Shown in pieces: positions 1-7,968 of a DNA stretch of 64,000 nt. A program made the position numbers and the translations under genes. Location of the stretch: positions 248,001 through 312,000 of the forward strand of contig NZ_JAERSE020000003.1 in assembly GCF_016735585.2 (NCBI RefSeq), read 5' to 3'. Each line of letters opens with the position of its first letter. Positions within the stretch are counted from its first letter, which is position 1. Under the pieces are notes generated by a model. That model did not search any database, was not told where the DNA came from, and worked only from the letters and a program-made list of their open reading frames with translations. This DNA comes from Chryseobacterium tagetis. GTDB lineage: Bacteria > Bacteroidota > Bacteroidia > Flavobacteriales > Weeksellaceae.

Positions 1-177
1 CGTAGCGGCCGAAATATTCATAAATGTACGCACAGCCTTACTTCTTATCCATTCCGGATTTGTTTCTATAGATGTTGACTCAAATTTCATTTTTTCATTT
101 ATTATTCTTTCTATATCAAGCAATAATTGGATTCTAAATTCCTGTAAATCTTCTTTTGTTATTAATGACACTTCCAT
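1..177 (-). CDS. Excisionase-like helix-turn-helix protein, C-terminus outside window
   Basis: The reverse strand opens with ATG at 177 and stays open for 59 codons to the window edge, so only the N-terminal half is present. The residues read as a charged coiled leader (about 1-35) followed by PEWIRSKAVRTFMNIS, the start of the HTH_17/MerR-like helix-turn-helix used by Bacteroidota excisionases and element-borne regulators (these usually continue with a TLQNLR-type second helix). It lies about 1.3 kb from a tRNA fragment, which fits a gene carried on an integrative element. The identification rests on the partial sequence only. Confidence 0.6.
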   Translation of the reverse strand, partial: MEVSLITKEDLQEFRIQLLLDIERIINEKMKFESTSIETNPEWIRSKAVRTFMNISAAT

Positions 178-467
178 TTTTTTGTATTTGCATCAAATAT
201 ATGATGATTGTTTTTATTTGTTGATTAATAATTGTTTAAGCATGATTCTGTTGTTAACACAGCTTAATATATAATGCTAAGTGATTTACAAAACGATTTA
301 TACAGTTAATTAAGAAATCTAAGGAAAAGCTAGGAAACCTATTACCTTAGATAAAGAATTTAAAAGTAGGTGGGATAAATTAGCTAAAGTTTCAAAAGAT
401 ATGAGTTTTCACATATTTATTTTTTAACTGAATGTAATTATTTGTTTAACCCTATTATTTATCCACT

Positions 468-1427
468 ATGATTGTTAAGTATTATTTAAATTTAGACAGT
501 GATAAAAATCTGTTCTGTCAGATTATTGATGAAAATATTAAGGAAAGCATTAATATGAAATATTATGTTGATCCTAAAAAATGGAATTACAATAACCAAA
601 AAATAAATGGTAACGATTTTCATTTTTTTACCTTAAAAAATTTTGAATCATATCTTTTTAATAGGTATTATGATTTACAAAAGTTGGGTAAAGAAAGGAT
701 TTTGGAATCCTTAAAATTAGAGGCTTTGTGTTTATTAAAAGATTCAGGAATTGATGACATTTCCAAAAATGTTTTTAATTTTTACGCAGATAAATTTGGG
801 TTAAATAGATATGATAAATATATACAAGCATTTGAAAAGTTTACAGGATTACGGCCAAAAGATTATAAAGTTCAAATTATAGATTATATACTACATTTTC
901 ATACTAGTAACGAAATTTATGAAATGGATACCTATGCTGGAAAATCCTTAATGCTTAAGGAAATTATTCAAAACAAAAGATATTCTGATATAGAGGAATT
1001 GACTGAGGTTGATATATGGAGCGAGATTTATGATGAAAATATTGGTAAGCATAAATTCCTTTCTAAGATGTCTAATGAATTTGAGATTTGTCTTGATGAT
1101 AATTTTAGGAGAACGGGAATATTCATTGGGCCAAATGAGAGTCTTGAGAACAGGAAGAATGAAATTCGAAAAATGTTCCAAAAGTTTATTGATCAATCTA
1201 ATAGAAATACCAATTGGATTGATTTAGCTTGGAACATAAATGAGGAGATTCTGTATCCTTTAGCAGTTATTACCATGACAGGTATATATGATTTACAAGT
1301 TTGTTGTCTAGAATATTGTGAATTGGATTTCTATGATCAGAATGAAGAATGGAAGAGTATTTGTTTGGGTGACGATCTTGAAAATGATGACAACGATCAG
1401 GTGTTTTATATCAGAATATTCAAATAA
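468..1427 (+). CDS. Unrecognised 319-residue protein of a putative integrative element
   Basis: A single clean ORF of 319 residues with an ATG start and an AT-rich 290-bp leader. The first 50 residues, with YYLNLDSDKNLF and then YYVDPKKWNYNNQKING, look like the beta-sheet arm-binding domain at the N-terminus of Bacteroidota tyrosine recombinases (an 'x-P-x-x-W-x-x-x-x-Q' strand). No recombinase catalytic core (R...HxxR...Y) follows. The rest is mixed alpha/beta with an acidic C-terminus (EDDDNDQ-like) and no membrane segment or signal peptide. It sits between an excisionase-like gene and a tRNA 3' fragment, so it is probably element cargo. Function unknown; the arm-domain likeness is weak. 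Confidence 0.55.
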   Translation: MIVKYYLNLDSDKNLFCQIIDENIKESINMKYYVDPKKWNYNNQKINGNDFHFFTLKNFESYLFNRYYDLQKLGKERILESLKLEALCLLKDSGIDDISKNVFNFYADKFGLNRYDKYIQAFEKFTGLRPKDYKVQIIDYILHFHTSNEIYEMDTYAGKSLMLKEIIQNKRYSDIEELTEVDIWSEIYDENIGKHKFLSKMSNEFEICLDDNFRRTGIFIGPNESLENRKNEIRKMFQKFIDQSNRNTNWIDLAWNINEEILYPLAVITMTGIYDLQVCCLEYCELDFYDQNEEWKSICLGDDLENDDNDQVFYIRIFK

Positions 1428-1486
1428 ATCACTTTTTAAATAATTCATAAAATACCTTTAAACAATGGAAATATGATGTTTTTAGA

Positions 1487-1520
1487 AAACCTCCGAAGGT
1501 TCGAATCCCTCACTCTCCGC
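1487..1520 (+). other. tRNA 3'-end fragment, probable attachment site (attR) of an integrative element
   Basis: GGTTCGAATCC followed by CTCACTCTCCGC reproduces a tRNA T-arm (loop TTCGAAT at 1500-1506, stem 1495-1499 with 1507-1511, one A-C mismatch) and the 3' strand of a 7-bp acceptor stem ending in discriminator G1519. The rest of the tRNA is missing. An acceptor 3' strand of ACTCTCC implies a 5' GGAGAGT, typical of tRNA-Ser. Integrative elements often recreate the tRNA 3' end at one border, so this is read as the right border of an element lying to the left, with the intact tRNA outside the window. Confidence 0.6.
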
Positions 1521-1657
1521 TGAAAGGTGTTTTTAAAGTTTTTAAAAAGCATCAAAAAATAGTTAAAACCTGCAAAATCAGTGATTTGCGGTAGTGGTAC
1601 AGATATGGAGTTTTTAATTAACCTCATTGATTATCAATACTATATAAAGATTTAATA

Positions 1658-1689
1658 AAAAAACGATGTACTATAGTTCATCGTTTTTT
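1658..1689 (+). terminator. Rho-independent terminator
   Basis: AAAAAACGATG and CATCGTTTTTT form an 11-bp stem around a 10-nt loop, followed by more T-rich sequence. It lies just after the tRNA fragment, so it may have terminated the ancestral tRNA transcript. Confidence 0.7.
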
Positions 1690-1787
1690 ATTTTTGCCGA
1701 CTAAAAAAGCAAAATAGCGACTCCGGAATGTATTAGTTCAAAAGCTGATGGTTCACATGTGGAGTTGGTAATTTACTTTAAATCATT

Positions 1788-2498
1788 ATGAATAAACGGC
1801 GAAATCAATGTATTCACTGTAATTACAGCTACTGTATCAAGGCAGGAATAACATCACAAAATAAACAGCGCTATCAGTGCAAAAAATGTAAAAAGAAGTT
1901 CATTGGGAACTATTCTTATCGTGCATATCATAAAAGTACTAATCATAATATTCAACAGCTGATAAAAGAAGGAGTTGGTATTAGAGGTATTAGCAGATTA
2001 CTTGATGTCAGCAAGACGACTGTACTAAAAAAAATTTTAAAAATCGCTTCTAAAGTTGTTAAGCCACCAATCCCTCAGAATATTACAATCGAAATTGATG
2101 AGTTAAAAACATACACTAAAAGTAAAACCAATGAACGGTGGGTAGTTGCAGCTTATTGCAGGGAGACAAAGAAAGTAATTGACTATAAGCTTGGGAGAAG
2201 AACGACTAAGACGCTACAATGTATCATAGATACTTTACTTTTTGCAAATCCAAAAAAGATATATAGTGATCGTTTAAATATCTATCCTAAATTAATTCCA
2301 AAACATCTCCATAGTACAAAGCGACGAGAGACCAATCATATAGAGCGGAAATTTCTTGATTTACGGACTCATATCAAACGATTAGGAAGGAAGAGTATTA
2401 ATAAAGCTCAAAAAGATAAATATACAGACGCTATAGGATTTATTTTTGGGCAGTGTCATTTAATGAAAATAAGGAATCTAAGAGTTTGTCTTATTTGA
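1788..2498 (+). mobile_element. IS1-family transposase, single-ORF type
   Basis: The 236-residue protein has an N-terminal zinc ribbon of the InsA type (paired C-x2-C motifs, QCIHC and YQCKKCKKKF, residues about 7-38), an HTH region (RGISRLLDVSKTTVLKK, about 65-82) and an IS1-type DDE core: D in IEIDELKTY, D in IYSDRLNIYP, E in NHIERKFLDLR. Classical IS1 makes the enzyme by frameshifting between insA and insB; here it is one uninterrupted frame, as in some IS1 subgroups. The frame looks intact. GGTAATTTACTTTAAA (from 1763) resembles an IS1 left end and partly matches the reverse complement of about 2520-2538, but the ends and a target duplication could not be fixed. The insertion borders a truncated AraC gene. 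Confidence 0.85.
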
Positions 2499-2502
2499 AT
2501 TA

Positions 2503-2570
2503 GGTCAACAATATACTCTAAAGTAAAATTATAAGTTCTTACATTAGAGTATATTGTTGATCTGTTTTTT
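2503..2570 (+). terminator. Long hairpin with T-tract after the IS1 transposase
   Basis: TCAACAATATACTCTA (2505-2520) pairs perfectly with TAGAGTATATTGTTGA (2545-2560), giving a 16-bp stem with a 24-nt loop, followed by a T-run at 2565-2570. It starts a few bases after the transposase stop codon. It most simply terminates the transposase transcript. Such stems near IS ends can also shield the element from outside transcription. Confidence 0.65.
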
Positions 2571-2584
2571 TAATCATTCATTTC

Positions 2585-2839
2585 CTAATTCAAACTTCTG
2601 TATTCATTCGGAGTCACCCCAGTTCTTTGCTTGAAGAGCCTAATAAAATGCTGTGGATACTTGAATCCTAACTCATAAGCAATTTGACTGATGGATTTAT
2701 CAACGTGAAAAATTCTTTCTTTTGCGACATCAATAATCTTATTTTGGATAAACTCTTGTGCTGTTTTTCCCGTTTCTTTCTTTATCAAATCTCCAAAATA
2801 ATTGGCTGAAAAATGCAGTGCATCCGAAAGCGAAAGGTA
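2585..2839 (-). pseudogene. Truncated AraC-family regulator, only the C-terminal HTH domain left
   Basis: Read from about 2839 down to the stop at 2585, the frame gives YLSLSDALHFSANYFGDL, then IKKETGKTAQEF, DKSISQIAYELGFKYPQHF and KQRTGVTPNEYRSLN. This is the complete two-HTH AraC/XylS domain with its canonical last helix. An in-frame TAA (reverse strand, 2842-2840) lies directly upstream and no start or N-terminal sensor domain exists. AraC genes of this kind usually stand divergent to the hydrolase or oxidoreductase they control, and the alpha/beta hydrolase at 2910 is in that position. The 5' part was evidently lost in a rearrangement between the IS1 copy and the hydrolase. Confidence 0.8.
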
Positions 2840-2909
2840 TTAGTGATGTTGTTGGAAAAGAAGCTTCACGGATAGCTTCAATATTAATGCACAAACAAAA
2901 AAAACAAAA

Positions 2910-3908
2910 ATGGAAAAAATTGAAGTGATTAAACGTAATAATCCTTTCGGATTGGTTTACGATGATGCAATCACAGAAAATATAAAAGGAAAAGTAAATA
3001 TCCATCCTGTAACCTACAAATTAAATGGAATTGATATAGCAGCAAATGTTTACACACCTGCAAATTATGACCCATCAAAAAAATATGCTACCATAACAGT
3101 TGCGCACCCCAATGGCGGTATTAAAGAACAAACGGCAGGACTTTACGCACAACGACTAGCAGAATCGGGTTATATCACTATTGCTGCAGATGCTTCATAT
3201 CAAGGTGCAAGTGGAGGAGAACCTCGTCATACCGACAAACCTGTTTACAGAACAGAAGATATTCACGGAATGGCAGATTTTATTTCTCAATATCCCGGAG
3301 TTGATACCAATCGAATCGGTGCATTCGGAATTTGCGGCGGTGGTGGGTACACTTTGAAAGCTACTCAATCAGACAAAAGATTTAAGGCTGTTGCTACTTT
3401 AAGTATGTTTAATTCTGGTGAGGTTAGACGTAACGGATTTATGAATTCTGGATTAAATACCATTCAGGAACGCTTAAAACAAGCTTCTGATGCAAGAGCA
3501 CAGGAAGCCGCAGGTGGTAAAATAATATATTCCGGGGTAGCAAGCATTACCGATGAAGAAATTAAGAAAACAAATACGGATCTTTATCGTGAAGGATACA
3601 TTTATTATTACCGAACCAATTCTCATCCAAATTCGACTTTTTTATATCCGACTAGTAATTTATTAGATTTAATGACTTGGGATGCCGCAGACAATATGTA
3701 TTTGATTAATCGGCCTTTATTGATGATAGCATGTAGCAAGGCCGATACAAAATATATGACAGAAGAAGCTTTCTCGAAAGCAGTAAATGCAAAAGAAAAA
3801 GAACTATTCATCATTGATGGTGCAACACATATCCAAACCTATTGGAGACCTGAATATGTAGAAAAAGCTGTTAAAAAACTGATAGAATTTTTCGGGAAAA
3901 ATCTTTAA
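2910..3908 (+). CDS. Alpha/beta hydrolase with a cysteine nucleophile (YcjY/dienelactone-hydrolase-like)
   Basis: A 332-residue cytosolic protein with no signal peptide. Visible alpha/beta-hydrolase features are the oxyanion-loop strand TVAHPNGG, the nucleophile elbow FGICGGGGYT (G-x-C-x-G, cysteine where most members have serine), a C-terminal acid near CSKADTKYM and the catalytic histidine in IDGATHIQTYW. A Cys elbow is known in dienelactone hydrolase and in the YcjY-like group (COG1073) to which this protein seems closest. Substrate unknown. The gene starts about 70 bp from a truncated divergent AraC gene and is followed 11 bp later by a broken NmrA-like gene, so it is probably the surviving part of an AraC-controlled stress or detoxification cassette. 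Confidence 0.85.
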   Translation: MEKIEVIKRNNPFGLVYDDAITENIKGKVNIHPVTYKLNGIDIAANVYTPANYDPSKKYATITVAHPNGGIKEQTAGLYAQRLAESGYITIAADASYQGASGGEPRHTDKPVYRTEDIHGMADFISQYPGVDTNRIGAFGICGGGGYTLKATQSDKRFKAVATLSMFNSGEVRRNGFMNSGLNTIQERLKQASDARAQEAAGGKIIYSGVASITDEEIKKTNTDLYREGYIYYYRTNSHPNSTFLYPTSNLLDLMTWDAADNMYLINRPLLMIACSKADTKYMTEEAFSKAVNAKEKELFIIDGATHIQTYWRPEYVEKAVKKLIEFFGKNL

Positions 3909-3919
3909 AAAATTTAGAA

Positions 3920-4499
3920 ATGAAAATTTTAATACTAGGAGCAGCAGGACAAATCGGACGAATGCTGACAAAAGATTTGCTGGAGCAAACCGACAACGAG
4001 TTGGTTTTATTTGCCCGAAATGCATCACAAAGATTAAACATCAATCTGATAAAATTACTGTGGTAAGTGGTGATTTTACTGACTATGAATTATTCGTCAG
4101 TACAATGAAAAATGTCGATGTCATTTATCTGAATGATATGAATAGCAAAGAAGGTGTGAAAACCACATTGCCAAAGCAATGAAAGAATCAGGAACTAAAA
4201 GAATAATTCTTGCTTCTATCCTTGGAATTTATGATGGAGTTCCCGGCGCTTTCGGAAAATGGAATACAAGAATGGTTGACGCAACCGGGATTCAAAGCCA
4301 TAAAGAAGCGACGGCTTTATTCGAAATTCCGGAATTTGATTATACAATTCTAAGGCTTACCTGGTTGTACAATCAGGCGGGAAACAGCAATTATCATCTT
4401 ACATACAAAGGTGAGCCGTTTGAAGGAGCGCAGGTAACTTTTGAAAGATTCTACACCCCTTGGACATTAAAATGCAAAAATTTCATCACAGGAAAATAG
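3920..4499 (+). pseudogene. Frameshifted NmrA-like NAD(P)-binding oxidoreductase
   Basis: The start MKILILGAAGQIGRMLTKDL is a Rossmann dinucleotide-binding motif (GAAGQIG). The frame closes near 4065. A second frame carries DKITVVSGDFTDYELFV and DVIYLNDMN. A third carries GTKRIILASILGIYDG and FDYTILRLTWLYN up to the stop at 4499. Together these cover most of an SDR-a5/NmrA-like protein (quinone reductase or sugar-epimerase-like), so at least two frameshifts are present. The last 15 residues (FERFYTPWTLKCKNFITGK) do not look like the family's C-terminus, suggesting a further deletion. The piece from 4179 would encode 106 residues but lacks the cofactor site. Confidence 0.8.
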
Positions 4500-4761
4500 A
4501 ATTGTTATAGAATTTCAGGGTCAAATATATTCTAATGACTATTAAATGGATTAAAAAAACAATTATTGGATTATATCTACCCTTAATTTGGAGAAATTAT
4601 TAATTTTTTCAAATCCAAACGTACTGATTTTTTTGATTGTAGTCTAATTCGAAAATCTTTATATCTGAATGAAGCAAGGAAAAAAAAATTAATAATAAAT
4701 TAACATAAAAATACTCTCACCAAAATTGTAGGTGTAAAACATCTTTATTAATATTGTGTTT

Positions 4762-7527
4762 ATGTCTACGAAAAAAGTTTTTAGAACGTTTGGTTTTCCC
4801 AAGGTTGGTACCGTTTTATTTTTATTGCTAATAATTTTGTATGGCTGCAAGGATGTTTCAACAAAATCGGATAAAATACATATCGGCTTTTCGCAAGGTT
4901 TGGGAAATCATCCCTGGAGACAGGCCATGAACCATTCCATGGAGATTCAGGCGTCTTTGCATTCTGAGGTGCAGCTAAGCATTAGTAAAGCAGAAGGTTC
5001 GGTTCAGAAGCAGATTCGGGATATTCAGAAGATGATAGATAATGAAGCGGATATCATCATTATTTCACCTATTGATCCCAATTCGCTGGTTCCTGTGGTG
5101 GAAAAAGCCTTTGCAAAAAAGATTCCTGTGATTTTGGTGGATAGAAAAATCAATTCTGATAAATATGCAACTTATATCGGAGCTGATAATATGGAGATTG
5201 GCAAAGAAGCAGCGCAGTACATTATCTCGGATTCTAAAAATTTTAAAAAAGTCATTGAAATAAAAGGCGATGATAATTCTTCACCTACAATGGAAAGAAG
5301 TCTGGGTTTTCAGCAAACTATTAAAAATAATTCCAATACAGAACTGATAAAAACCTTCAAAGGTCTTCCGGCCGAAGCATTCAGAAAAACTCTGGATTCA
5401 TTGGGAAATCAGGCTCTTTATGTTTTTGCTTTCAATGACCAACTCGCTACGCAAGCATGGCAAATAGCGAGAAATGCCGGTGTGGAAAATCAAGTCAAAT
5501 TTATCGGTGTGGATGGTCTGAACACCAAAGACGGTGGAATTCAGATGGTTCTAGACGGTAAATTGAATGCCACTTTGCTTTATCCTACAGGCGGAACGGA
5601 AGCTATCGAAACCGCCATTAAAATCTACAACGAGCAAATTCCACCGAAACGCATCAAGCTCAGTACAACCATTATCGACAGGTTTAATGCCGAAATTATG
5701 CGCAACCAGTTCGATAAAATCATTGAACAGCAAGGCGTTATTGAAAATCAGGTGAATGCCGTGAAAAAGCAGACTGAACTCTATTCTTCCCAAAGAGAAT
5801 TGTTCCGATGGTCTGTTGTGCTTCTGATTTTGATGTTTTGCCTGATTGCCTATGCTATTTACCTGATTTATACCATTAAAATTAAAAATAAACAGCTTAT
5901 CCTCACCAACGAACGTGTGACGATTCAGCGGAATCAGATTGAAACCATTGCCAACGAGCTCAAGGAAAGTAATGAAGCAAGAGTTAACTTTTTCACTGGC
6001 TTGTCACACGAATTCAAAACACCGATAACGCTTATTTTGAGTTCATTAGAATCATTAAAAGATAATTTTAAAAGCAAGGGTACAAAGCCATCTTATGAGC
6101 TGGAATTGATTAATAAAAATTCAAACCGTTTGCTTAGGTTGGTGGACAATCTTTTGGATTTCAGAAAAATAGAAAATAAAACCTTTAATTTAAGGGTTTC
6201 CAAAACCAATATTTACGATTTCACTTACGGGATTTTCAGGGATTTTGAAAATGAAGCCAAAAAAAGGAATATTAAGTTTGAAATCCATTCCGCCAACAAA
6301 AATCTGGATCTGTACATTGACAGAAACCTGATGGATAAAGTATATTTTAACCTTTTGTCAAATGCTTTTAAATTCACGCCGGACAACGGAAAAATTGAAA
6401 TTACGATTCAGGAAAAAGGAAATCAGGCGGTTATCAGCTTCAAAGACAACGGTATAGGAATCCCAGAAAAAGAGATCAGCAACGTTTTCGAACCCTATTT
6501 CAAAGGTTCCAACAACCGGAAAAACAGTTCAGGAATCGGGCTTCATCTCAGCCGTCAGTTTGTGGAGCTTCATCTCGGAAAAATCGAGGTGAGTTCTTTT
6601 CAGGGAACCGAATTTATCATCAGCCTTTACAAAGGAAACAAGCATTTCAATGAAGATCAGATGATAAAAGAACCGAGTGTTATGGATGCGGAAATATTGG
6701 CAAAAGATGCTGTTTTTGGTGTGGTAGAAGAAGGAAGTTTTATGCAAAATCAGGAAAATTCTAGTGATCGGTATTCTTTGCTTTTGGTGGAGGATAACTC
6801 GGATTTGTCGTTTTTCCTCAGCAATAAGCTTCAGACAGAATTTGATGTGATGGTTTCCGATGGTACGGATGCGATTGATAAGGCGCTAAGCGAGATTCCC
6901 GACATCATTGTCTGCGATGTGAATCTTCCTGAAAAAAACGGATTTGAAATCTGTGAAATCCTGAAGAATGACCTCAGAACATCTCATATTCCGGTCATTC
7001 TTCTCACGGCTTTGGATAATAAGGAATCTTATCTTCAAGGACTGAAATCCGGGGTTGACTTATATCTTACGAAGCCATTTAGCTATCCGATTCTGACACA
7101 GTCGCTGCGTTCATTGCTTTACAACCGTGAAAAACTACGTTATTATTATACCAACAACATTGGTAGAATTGTGGACAGCAAATCCTTCGGAAGTATGGAG
7201 CAGACTTTTGTGAACAAATTGAATCAGATCATAAAAACCAATATTGATAATCCCGATTTTTCAGTAGAAAATCTTGCAGATTTACTGAATATTTCAAGAA
7301 TCCAGCTTTACAGGAAAATAAAGGCAATGTTTGATGTGAACGTAAGTGACTACATCAACAATATCCGTTTGGAACAGGCAAAATCCATGTTGCAAAATCC
7401 AGGATTGACGATTTCCGAAATTGCTTATAAAACCGGCTTCTCTTCCCCGAATTATTTCTCCACGGTTTTCAAAAATAAGTTTGGGGTTTCTCCGAATGTG
7501 TTTAGGAAGGGCATTGGTGAGGAATAA
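4762..7527 (+). CDS. Hybrid two-component sensor-regulator (HTCS) with periplasmic sugar-binding domain; fructan locus regulator
   Basis: About 921 residues from ATG 4762 (a GTG two codons upstream is also open). Order: lipoprotein-like or uncleaved signal segment (about 5-30), type I periplasmic sugar-binding domain of the ribose/LacI class (IHIGFSQGLGNHPWRQAM, then IGADNMEIG and FAFNDQLA, about 40-315), membrane helix (about 350-372), HisKA with SHEFKTP (phospho-His about 416), HATPase_c, receiver domain (IIVCDVNLP, phospho-Asp about 719, K in LTKPF) and a C-terminal AraC HTH domain (about 815-915). Fusing a PBP sensor to an HTCS is the architecture of the Bacteroides fructose sensor BT1754; the adjacent fructan genes suggest the same ligand here. 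It precedes the operon on the same strand, separated by a 441-bp intergenic region. All phosphotransfer residues are present. Confidence 0.93.
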   Translation: MSTKKVFRTFGFPKVGTVLFLLLIILYGCKDVSTKSDKIHIGFSQGLGNHPWRQAMNHSMEIQASLHSEVQLSISKAEGSVQKQIRDIQKMIDNEADIIIISPIDPNSLVPVVEKAFAKKIPVILVDRKINSDKYATYIGADNMEIGKEAAQYIISDSKNFKKVIEIKGDDNSSPTMERSLGFQQTIKNNSNTELIKTFKGLPAEAFRKTLDSLGNQALYVFAFNDQLATQAWQIARNAGVENQVKFIGVDGLNTKDGGIQMVLDGKLNATLLYPTGGTEAIETAIKIYNEQIPPKRIKLSTTIIDRFNAEIMRNQFDKIIEQQGVIENQVNAVKKQTELYSSQRELFRWSVVLLILMFCLIAYAIYLIYTIKIKNKQLILTNERVTIQRNQIETIANELKESNEARVNFFTGLSHEFKTPITLILSSLESLKDNFKSKGTKPSYELELINKNSNRLLRLVDNLLDFRKIENKTFNLRVSKTNIYDFTYGIFRDFENEAKKRNIKFEIHSANKNLDLYIDRNLMDKVYFNLLSNAFKFTPDNGKIEITIQEKGNQAVISFKDNGIGIPEKEISNVFEPYFKGSNNRKNSSGIGLHLSRQFVELHLGKIEVSSFQGTEFIISLYKGNKHFNEDQMIKEPSVMDAEILAKDAVFGVVEEGSFMQNQENSSDRYSLLLVEDNSDLSFFLSNKLQTEFDVMVSDGTDAIDKALSEIPDIIVCDVNLPEKNGFEICEILKNDLRTSHIPVILLTALDNKESYLQGLKSGVDLYLTKPFSYPILTQSLRSLLYNREKLRYYYTNNIGRIVDSKSFGSMEQTFVNKLNQIIKTNIDNPDFSVENLADLLNISRIQLYRKIKAMFDVNVSDYINNIRLEQAKSMLQNPGLTISEIAYKTGFSSPNYFSTVFKNKFGVSPNVFRKGIGEE

Positions 7528-7968
7528 TTAATTCTTGTAGATCTTTTTCTTTTCTTCCCGAATAGAGTAGCAATTCCTTGCGAGCGAGATATCGTTGTCA
7601 GTATTAATAAAACGTCGTTGTTCGGGTGAACAATGATGTATTGCTTGCTCGAAGTATTCATCTTATAGAAACCAAAGTCGTAAATTCCCAAAACCCCACC
7701 TCAAATTTCGGTCAATCTTCCCACACTAATATTCGTTCATACGTTTAAAATTAATCATAATCCACGTAACATTTTTATAGAATGGTGTTACATTTTTGAA
7801 ACATTATTATCATATTTTGAAATCAAATAAAATTTAAAATTTTGATTTTCAGTTAATTATATTTGATTAACAAATAATTAACCTTGACGAAATATTTTGT
7901 TACATAATTAGACCTTCGCATTCTTGTCCCGGAATATATTAGCCACAAACAAATTAATAATTCTATAT
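7528..7968 (+). promoter_or_regulatory. Intergenic control region of the fructan operon
   Basis: No convincing ORF lies in these 441 bp. The part from about 7740 is very AT-rich and has repeated TTTTGAAA / ATTTTGAAATC words (7793-7830), candidate sites for the adjacent AraC-type regulator. TTTG at about 7895, upstream of TTAGACCTTCGC, is a poor match to the Bacteroidota -33/-7 promoter. The position before seven co-directional fructan genes makes this the expected promoter region, but the individual elements are only suggestive. Confidence 0.4.

Noticed and set aside
1445..1627. 60-codon reverse-strand frame across the tRNA fragment
   Set aside because: It reads through the tRNA-derived sequence (a common artefact of tRNA-adjacent DNA) and has no motif.
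1763..2538. Terminal inverted repeats of the IS1 copy
   Set aside because: Only a partial match (TAATTT-ACTTTA-like) could be seen and no target duplication was found, so exact ends are not claimed.
2807..2910. Forward frame AVHPKAKGISDVVGKEASRI before the hydrolase
   Set aside because: It overlaps the antisense AraC remnant, has no start of its own in a coding context and matches no family I recognise.
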